Positions 57,845 through 64,000 of a DNA stretch of 64,000 nt are shown here, piece by piece (the first letter of the stretch is position 1; every line of letters begins with the position of its first letter). Source of the stretch: an uncultured Flavobacterium sp. (GTDB lineage Bacteria; Bacteroidota; Bacteroidia; Flavobacteriales; Flavobacteriaceae); the NCBI RefSeq assembly GCF_946478785.1, contig NZ_CAMLDD010000010.1, positions 108,738-172,737 on the forward strand. Reading direction: 5' to 3'. The position numbers and the translations under genes are program-made. The notes beneath the pieces are model-generated. The model was not told where the DNA came from. It did not search any database and saw only the letters and a list, made by a program, of their open reading frames with translations.

Positions 57845-58882
57845 TTAAGGGGCAGGATCCGGAATAATAGTCTGAACTTCTTCAATTTCGGCTAAGATTT
57901 CTTTTGAAAGTGTAATATCAATAGTTGCAATATTTTCTTTCAGTTGCTCCATTGTAGTTGCTCCAATAATAGCACTGGTTACAAAAGGCTGTTGCAACAC
58001 AAAGCCGAGAGCTAATTCGGTCAAAGTCAATCCGTGTTTATGAGCAATTTGCTGATATAAACGTGTTGCCTGAGTGCTTTCTTCGCTGTTATAGCGTTTG
58101 TATTGCGGAAAAAGATTGATTCTGGCATTTGGCAAATATTCACCCGTTAAAAACTTGCCTGTCAAAACTCCAAAGGCTAAAGGAGAATAGGCTAGTAATC
58201 CAACGTTTTCATGAATAGAAACTTCAGATGAACCTACTTCGAATAGGCGATTCAATAAATTATACGGATTCTGAACCGTTTTGATTCTCGGTAAATTCTG
58301 GTATTTGCTTTCTTCAAGAAAACGCATCATTCCCCAGGCATTTTCGTTTGAAACCCCAAGATGTTTGATTTTACCTTCCTTAATCAAACCATCAAAAGTT
58401 TCAAGGACTTCCCTGAAATTATCTTCCCAAGCATCCTCATAGCCATTAAAAGCCCGTTGTCCAAAATTATTTGTTTTACGTTCCGGCCAATGCAGCTGAT
58501 ACAAATCGATATAATCTGTCTGCAGGCGTTTTAAACTGTTTTCTAAAGCATATTTTACACTTGCAGGAGAGAAGTCTCCTTTTTCGCGCATGTAGGTAAA
58601 ATTTGGATTTGGTCCGGCAATTTTAGAAGCCAGAACTATCTTGTCGCGATTGCCTGTTTTTTTGAACCATGTACCAATAATTTTCTCTGTGCTTCCATAG
58701 GTTTCTTCACGAGCCGGAACCGAATACATCTCGGCAGTATCAAAAAAATTAACACCTTTTTCTAAAGCATAATCCATTTGCTGGTGACCGTCTGCTTCTG
58801 AATTTTGTTCACCAAAAGTCATAGTGCCCAAACAGATTTTGCTCACTTTTATATCGGTATTGGGTAAAGTTGTGTATTTCAT
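57845..58882 (-). CDS. Aldo/keto reductase, Tas-like
   Basis: The 345-residue protein has the TIM-barrel aldo/keto reductase motifs: ICLGTMTFGEQNSEADGHQQ, VNFFDTAEMYSVPAREETYG with catalytic Asp and Tyr, IVLASKIAGPNPNF with the Lys, YIDLYQLHWPERKTN with the His, and VQNPYNLLNRLFEVG. It most resembles the Tas subgroup (NADP-dependent, long loop after the Tyr). Likely role is reduction of small carbonyl compounds in the cytoplasm; the true substrate is unknown. It is transcribed alone, convergent with the L,D-transpeptidase gene. Confidence 0.93.
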   Translation of the reverse strand: MKYTTLPNTDIKVSKICLGTMTFGEQNSEADGHQQMDYALEKGVNFFDTAEMYSVPAREETYGSTEKIIGTWFKKTGNRDKIVLASKIAGPNPNFTYMREKGDFSPASVKYALENSLKRLQTDYIDLYQLHWPERKTNNFGQRAFNGYEDAWEDNFREVLETFDGLIKEGKIKHLGVSNENAWGMMRFLEESKYQNLPRIKTVQNPYNLLNRLFEVGSSEVSIHENVGLLAYSPLAFGVLTGKFLTGEYLPNARINLFPQYKRYNSEESTQATRLYQQIAHKHGLTLTELALGFVLQQPFVTSAIIGATTMEQLKENIATIDITLSKEILAEIEEVQTIIPDPAP

Positions 58883-59412
58883 GTTTATTAAGGTTCTAAG
58901 GTGCTAAGTGAAAAATAAGTTTTTAGCTTAAATAAGTCCAAAGATACAAAGGTCTTTTTCAAATGGTAAAAGTTAAAAAGTTAAAAAACGCTAAAAGCTT
59001 TTTCAGTATTAATAAGGAAAAATTTTATTTGTTTTTTTATAAAATGTTGAAGATTGATAATCAGTTGTTTTATGAAATATTTACTTTAAATAAATTGGCT
59101 TCTAATTATTTTTTATTGTAAGTAATCACATATAATTCTTACTTTTTTATTTCTAAATATGTCGCTCATCGACTAATAATGCTTTTCATCTAAAAGAGCT
59201 TAAAATTCATAAAAAGCCTGAATTTACAAGCTAATTTTGCTTCATAATTTAATGGAAAAATCTATTAAAAATTAAAAACCGTTACAGGTGTTTTTACGTA
59301 GGTAAGGTAGATATAAGAATCTAAAAGAAATAGATTTTAAGTTGGAATGTTATTGAGCATATTAAAAATATTAATAGGGAAATGAAAGTCTTCTATGACT
59401 AAAAATTATTTT
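58883..59412. other. Long AT-rich intergenic region
   Basis: About 530 bases hold no convincing gene. The stretch is very AT-rich. Near 58890 a short repeated pattern (AGGTTCTAAGGTGCTAAGT) occurs. A full -7 consensus is at 59232-59239, about 170 bases before the next start. It may therefore be a long leader for the large cargo gene. Confidence 0.5.
59232..59239 (+). promoter_or_regulatory. Possible -7 promoter element for large cargo gene
   Basis: TAATTTTG is a full match to TAnnTTTG, 173 bases before the ATG at 59413. A chance match is possible in this AT-rich stretch. Confidence 0.35.
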
Positions 59413-62400
59413 ATGAAAAGAATTTTACTTGTTTTGGTTTTATTGCCTTTTTTGGGTTTTGGGCAGACTGTTGTTGATTTAGCTAGTTGGTCTTTAACTT
59501 CGAATGGTGACATGACTGCAAACCAAACTTACGTAACACCAGGCAATGGTAGTTTTGCAACAACTCAGAGTACAACTTATAATAGCTCAGGAGTATTAGT
59601 GGGAGGATGGGGAGATGGTAATGATTTTTATGATTATAGATATTTTGAGCTTTCTATATCTCCTACTGCAGGTAATGTAATATGGATCTCAAGTTTATTA
59701 TTTCAACAAGCAAGAATTACAAATAGTGGAAATAATGGGCCTTCAAATTACACGGCTAAATATTTTATATCTGAAAATGGATCTACCCTTGGTGATTTTT
59801 ACAATCAGAGTACTACTTTAATACCTGAAGAATCAATTTCATCAAATAATTCTAAAAATGTTCAAATAAACCAATCATTAAATCCTAATCAAAAATTAAT
59901 TATTCGTTTTTATGCTAAAGGAGGAAATAGTTGGAATGGAGATATTGGATGGGGAATATTGGCAAACAGCCTTAAATTTACGGGTTATAAACTGGCGCCT
60001 CTTAACGGAACCTATATCATAGGTAGTGCTGCCGGAGCAGATTTTCCAAATATTACTGCTGCGGTAAACAGATTAAATGGCGTTGGAGTATCAGGACCAG
60101 TTAAATTTTTAATAGATGAAGATCAGACTTTAACTTCTCAAATTACTATTAATCAATTTGATGGATCGAGTACTACAAATACAGTAACAATTAAACCGAA
60201 TGTTAATAGGGAGATTAAGATTATAGTGAATAAACTTAATGGGAGTACAGGTGTACCAGCAGTATTTTTATTCAATGGAACTAAAAATATTATAATTGAT
60301 GGAAGTAATTCAACTTTACCAACTAAAAACTTAGAATTAATTAATAATGACGATTTAAATTATCTTTTTAGAAGTATAATTTGGATTGCAAGTAATTCAG
60401 CTATTCCGTCTTCAAATATTATTATAAAAAACAGTAAGCTGAAATTTAGTAATCGTACAGATCAAAACAATTTATTAGCTGCTGTTTATTCTGGAAATAA
60501 CTTAATTGGTAGCAGTAATACAATTGCTTATGGTTCTTCTACAGCTGCAAATTCTAAAATATCGATAATAAATAATGAATTTATAAATGTTAAAGAAGGT
60601 GTTCACATTAATGACGATAGTGATGTTTCTAAGCGGTCTGTTGACTGGAGCATACAAAATAATAAAATGACAGGGGGAACTGCTGATGTTGATAAATTAT
60701 CCAGAGGTATATATGTGTTGAATTCTACTAATTTTACAATTTCAAATAATATTATTTCAGGAGTTTTAAGATATACTAATGCAGGTAATACGCCAGCATA
60801 TCAAACGGCGGGTATATGTGTTTTAGGTGAAAGTTCTGGGGTAATAGATGGAAATACAATAGATGATGTTACTAATATTAATTATGCTAGTGATGGTGCC
60901 ATAGCAGGTATATTTTTAAATACTAATACCGGAACGACAGTTACTGTTTCAAATAATATAATTAGTAAAATTTATAGTGGTGCAACAGATAGTAATGATT
61001 GGAATTATTATTATAAAGGTTTTGGAATATATGTTAAATCAGGAGGCACAACTAATTTATATTACAACACCGTTGTAATGAACCATTCTGGAGCAGGAGG
61101 ATTAACATCATGTTTATATCTTGAAGGAGGCACAACTTTTAACATAAGGAATAATATTTTTTATAACACTCAACCTAATACACAATATGGTGTTTTTACT
61201 AGTAATAGTGTTGGAGTTTCAAATATTAACAATATCAGTAATAATGCCTATTATGTCACTAATGCTAGTGGTAATTTTTCTAATCGATTAGGAGGAACAT
61301 CATATACTGGAACTACTGGTTTTTCTGATTGGAAAACAGATTTAGTAAACAAAGATGCGGCATCAATAATAAAACTGCCAATTTTTGTTTCATCTGTAAT
61401 TCCAACAGACTTTCACTTGCAAGATGTGATAGCAAACAGTCCTTTAAAAGCAGGAACACCTATTTCAGGTATTACAACAGATATTGATTTGAATCCACGT
61501 GCAGCAACAATTCCATATATGGGTGCTGATGAAATATTTGCTTGTGTTGCTCCATCCGCAGCAGGGACAATTATAGGGACGGCAGCAGTTTGTCAAGGGC
61601 AATCAAACATTGGATATTCGGTTCCATTAATTACTAATGCTGTAAGTTATGCATGGTCATACTCAGGAACAGGAGCAACAATTACCAATGAAACAACAAA
61701 TATACCAACAATAACTTTTTCCTCCAGTGCTACTTCGGGAAATCTTACTGTTTACGGTGTTAATACTTGTGGAAATGGGACTGTGTCAGCAAATTATGCA
61801 ATTACAGTAAACCCAAGACCAACACCATCATTCACAACAGTCGCTCAGGCTCAGACTTGTGCAGATCAACATATGACCTACGCTACTCAGTCAGGGTTTT
61901 CAAATTATGTGTGGACAGTTTCCGGTGTTCTTAATACAGATTATAGACTTATTGCAAGAGGGGCAAGTACCAATCATGATATTGTGATTGAATGGATAAC
62001 AGGAGGGTCTAAAACGGTTACAGTAAATTACAATAATTCAAATGGTTGTAACGGCGCTTCGCCAGCAATTTATACTACAAATGTAACTGTTATAGACAGA
62101 GGAAGGGTAATTGGCGGAGCACATATTTGTAAAGGAAATTCATTGCCAACTCTAACCTTAAGAAATGATGCAGGTAATTCAATTTATCCTGATTCTTCAG
62201 TAGTTTTAAAATGGCAATACAGCGACGATCTTAATAACGCTACATGGCATGATATTCCAGGTACAGCGGGTCAGACTTCATACACACCAGCGGCATTTTT
62301 GGGTGCTTTTAGAACCTATCAGGTTATATTACAAAACGGAAATTGTGCAAAGACTTCTATAGAAAGCAGAATTAATATCGATGCTTTTAATGCTCCAACT

Positions 62401-64000
62401 TTTGGCATCATAACAAATCCTACTTGTACCGTTTCTACAGGTAGTATAGTTTTAAATAATTTGCCTGCAGGAAATTGGACAATAAATCAAACGGGAGCTG
62501 CAACGACAAATTATAGCAATACTACTGCCAATACAACAAGTTATACGATTAATGGATTAGCTGCGGGTACTTACACTTTTACAGTTAATGAAGGTAATTG
62601 TACTTCGGATCCTTCAACAATAAATTTAACTCAGGCAGCAAATACCTGGGATGGAACAAAATGGTCAAAAACGAATGACACCACTCTGCCAGTAGCAGAT
62701 GACAGTATTATTTTTGAGGGCAATTATACAGTTTCAAGTGATTTGACTGCTTGTAGCTGTACCGTAAATTCAGGGAATGTTAGAGTAAGTGCTGGCAGAA
62801 CTCTAAATATTACCAACGCAGTAACAGTTAACGGAGGTACTTTAACTTTTGAAAACAATGCTAGTTTGGTTCAAATTAATGATTTAAATAACAACATTGG
62901 TTCTATTATCTACAAACGAAATTCGCAGCCGATGAAGAATTTCGATTACACGTATTGGTCGTCTCCGGTAGAGGGTCAGACTTTTAATAATTTTTCGCCC
63001 AATACACTTTGGGACAAATATTTGTCATATACAGGTACTGGCTGGCAGGAGGAGTTAGGTTCGAGTGTTATGGAGCCAGGAATCGGTTATATCATTCGTG
63101 TGCCTAAGCCCAATTCAGTATATCCAAATGGCAAAGATTATTGGACGGGAAGCAGTTATACTCAGCAGGTTGAGTTTATAGGCAGGCCCAATAATGGAAA
63201 CATTACCAGTAGTCAGTATTTGGAGAAAGATCAATATTACCTGATCGGCAATCCTTATCCTTCAGCTATTCACGCAGATGATTTTTTATACAGTAATGTT
63301 CATAATAGAGGTATTTTAGGAGGGACAGTCTACCTTTGGACCCACAATACAGCTATTAAGATAGTTGATTCAAGGCTTGCTTATGTTTCGGACGATTATG
63401 CGAGCTATAATTTAACGGGTGGAACTGCTACAAGGCCAGCCCTGAGTCCGGGTGCTAATACAGAGATACCGGAAGGTTACATAGCTGCTGGTCAGTCCTT
63501 TTTTGCCAGTGCAGAAGATGGTTCTGGCAACGTTGAATTTACCAATTCCATGCGCTATGGCGGAACCCACAACGGTCAGTTTTTCAAACCCGGCAGAACA
63601 TCCAGATCAGCCGGACTGGAGAAACACCGATTGTGGCTTAATATGACCAATGCAGGAGGCCTTTATAAACAAACCCTGATTGGTTACATTGAGGGTGCAA
63701 CTAACACTTATGATAAAATTTTTGATGGATTGACTTTCGACGGCAACAGTTACGCTGATTTTTACAGTGTCAATGCAGCAGATAACCTGACCATCCAGGG
63801 ACGTGGCTTGCCATTTACCGATACAGATGTCGTTCCTTTGGGCTACCGTTCTGCCATTGCGGGAGATTTTACCATTGCAATCGACAAGGCCGATGGGAAT
63901 CTGTCCACCCAAAGAGTTTATCTGGAAGACAAGCAAACCGGTACTATAAATGAACTGACAGCGGGGAACTATACTTTTGCCACAAAGGCAGGAACCTTCA
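59413..64000 (+). CDS. Large type IX secretion cargo protein, 3' end outside window
   Basis: An ATG at 59413 opens a frame that runs to the right edge without a stop (about 1529 residues). It begins with a signal peptide (MKRILLVLVLLPFLGFGQ). About 40-190 looks like a beta-sandwich, and 195-700 is a parallel beta-helix with many ISNNIISG / SNNIISKIY-type turns. Ig- or PKD-like modules follow from about 715 (VSYAWSYSGTGATI, FSNYVWTVSGVLN). From about 1170 comes the segment typical of Flavobacterium type IX cargo: FDYTYWSSPVEGQTF, YLIGNPYPSAIHADDF, SGNVEFTNSMRYGG, HRLWLNMTNAGGLYKQTLIG, PFTDTDVVPLGYR. The sorting signal should lie just beyond the edge. It is a probable surface protein or adhesin; the ligand is unknown. 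Confidence 0.88.
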   Translation, partial: MKRILLVLVLLPFLGFGQTVVDLASWSLTSNGDMTANQTYVTPGNGSFATTQSTTYNSSGVLVGGWGDGNDFYDYRYFELSISPTAGNVIWISSLLFQQARITNSGNNGPSNYTAKYFISENGSTLGDFYNQSTTLIPEESISSNNSKNVQINQSLNPNQKLIIRFYAKGGNSWNGDIGWGILANSLKFTGYKLAPLNGTYIIGSAAGADFPNITAAVNRLNGVGVSGPVKFLIDEDQTLTSQITINQFDGSSTTNTVTIKPNVNREIKIIVNKLNGSTGVPAVFLFNGTKNIIIDGSNSTLPTKNLELINNDDLNYLFRSIIWIASNSAIPSSNIIIKNSKLKFSNRTDQNNLLAAVYSGNNLIGSSNTIAYGSSTAANSKISIINNEFINVKEGVHINDDSDVSKRSVDWSIQNNKMTGGTADVDKLSRGIYVLNSTNFTISNNIISGVLRYTNAGNTPAYQTAGICVLGESSGVIDGNTIDDVTNINYASDGAIAGIFLNTNTGTTVTVSNNIISKIYSGATDSNDWNYYYKGFGIYVKSGGTTNLYYNTVVMNHSGAGGLTSCLYLEGGTTFNIRNNIFYNTQPNTQYGVFTSNSVGVSNINNISNNAYYVTNASGNFSNRLGGTSYTGTTGFSDWKTDLVNKDAASIIKLPIFVSSVIPTDFHLQDVIANSPLKAGTPISGITTDIDLNPRAATIPYMGADEIFACVAPSAAGTIIGTAAVCQGQSNIGYSVPLITNAVSYAWSYSGTGATITNETTNIPTITFSSSATSGNLTVYGVNTCGNGTVSANYAITVNPRPTPSFTTVAQAQTCADQHMTYATQSGFSNYVWTVSGVLNTDYRLIARGASTNHDIVIEWITGGSKTVTVNYNNSNGCNGASPAIYTTNVTVIDRGRVIGGAHICKGNSLPTLTLRNDAGNSIYPDSSVVLKWQYSDDLNNATWHDIPGTAGQTSYTPAAFLGAFRTYQVILQNGNCAKTSIESRINIDAFNAPTFGIITNPTCTVSTGSIVLNNLPAGNWTINQTGAATTNYSNTTANTTSYTINGLAAGTYTFTVNEGNCTSDPSTINLTQAANTWDGTKWSKTNDTTLPVADDSIIFEGNYTVSSDLTACSCTVNSGNVRVSAGRTLNITNAVTVNGGTLTFENNASLVQINDLNNNIGSIIYKRNSQPMKNFDYTYWSSPVEGQTFNNFSPNTLWDKYLSYTGTGWQEELGSSVMEPGIGYIIRVPKPNSVYPNGKDYWTGSSYTQQVEFIGRPNNGNITSSQYLEKDQYYLIGNPYPSAIHADDFLYSNVHNRGILGGTVYLWTHNTAIKIVDSRLAYVSDDYASYNLTGGTATRPALSPGANTEIPEGYIAAGQSFFASAEDGSGNVEFTNSMRYGGTHNGQFFKPGRTSRSAGLEKHRLWLNMTNAGGLYKQTLIGYIEGATNTYDKIFDGLTFDGNSYADFYSVNAADNLTIQGRGLPFTDTDVVPLGYRSAIAGDFTIAIDKADGNLSTQRVYLEDKQTGTINELTAGNYTFATKAGTF

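Overview
The window is chromosomal DNA of a Flavobacterium-like member of the Bacteroidota. The evidence is internal: low-GC DNA, promoter elements of the Bacteroidota type TAnnTTTG in front of many genes (metG, serS, rsmA, xth, atpD, bioF, panC, panD), a TonB-dependent receptor with an N-terminal carboxypeptidase-like domain, DUF4270 and DUF4286 proteins, and a very large right-edge protein with the conserved C-terminal region seen in type IX secretion cargo of this group. No rRNA, tRNA, CRISPR array, prophage or intact insertion sequence was recognised. Most genes are housekeeping. The accessory content is small and consists of repeats and a few lineage-specific proteins.

Layout. 1-4.3 kb (minus): two related secreted proteins of unknown function, one cut by the left edge, flank an EamA transporter, a HAD phosphatase and a chloramphenicol-acetyltransferase-like gene. 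4.4-11.3 kb: metG, a DUF1080 protein, a CDGSH iron-sulfur protein, an orphan Imm35-like gene pair, a PhzF-like isomerase and two YdeI-family genes. 11.3-24.1 kb (plus): a GC-rich repeat, a small basic protein, a DUF4375 protein, a frameshifted PKD lipoprotein, a patatin-like phospholipase, serS, a TPR protein, DUF4286, a small gene plus nucleotidyltransferase pair, rsmA-mgtE, proC, a D-2-hydroxyacid dehydrogenase, and DUF805 and TM2 membrane proteins. 24.1-28.4 kb: a two-domain acyltransferase resembling OlsF aminolipid synthases diverges from xth; an OmpA-like lipoprotein follows, then a gene-free block of degenerate repeats.

28.4-35.7 kb (minus) is a biotin region: bioD, bioA and a FabF-like ketosynthase are contiguous, and bioF lies upstream. 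Between them sit a TraB/GumN protein, an ECF sigma factor, a candidate membrane partner of that factor, and a small membrane protein. 35.8-37.8 kb holds atpD-atpC. 38-42.4 kb has a secreted SGNH hydrolase next to a TonB-dependent receptor. 42.6-47.0 kb is a GT5-like/DUF4270/glmS operon that diverges from panC-panD. 48.5-53.0 kb carries an esterase-fold protein lacking the catalytic Ser, radA, and an AsmA-like/GT51 glycosyltransferase fusion. 53.2-55.8 kb is a LytS/LytTR two-component pair. A VWA lipoprotein, an L,D-transpeptidase-like lipoprotein and an aldo/keto reductase follow. The window ends inside the type IX cargo gene.

The least expected items are the FabF-like ketosynthase joined to bioA-bioD, the AsmA-GT51 fusion, the Ser-to-Asp esterase, the N-half-only GT5 protein, the nucleotidyltransferase pair, the paralogous secreted proteins at the left edge, and at least six dispersed repeat or palindrome families between genes. 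All functions are assigned by reading motifs by eye. No database search was run.
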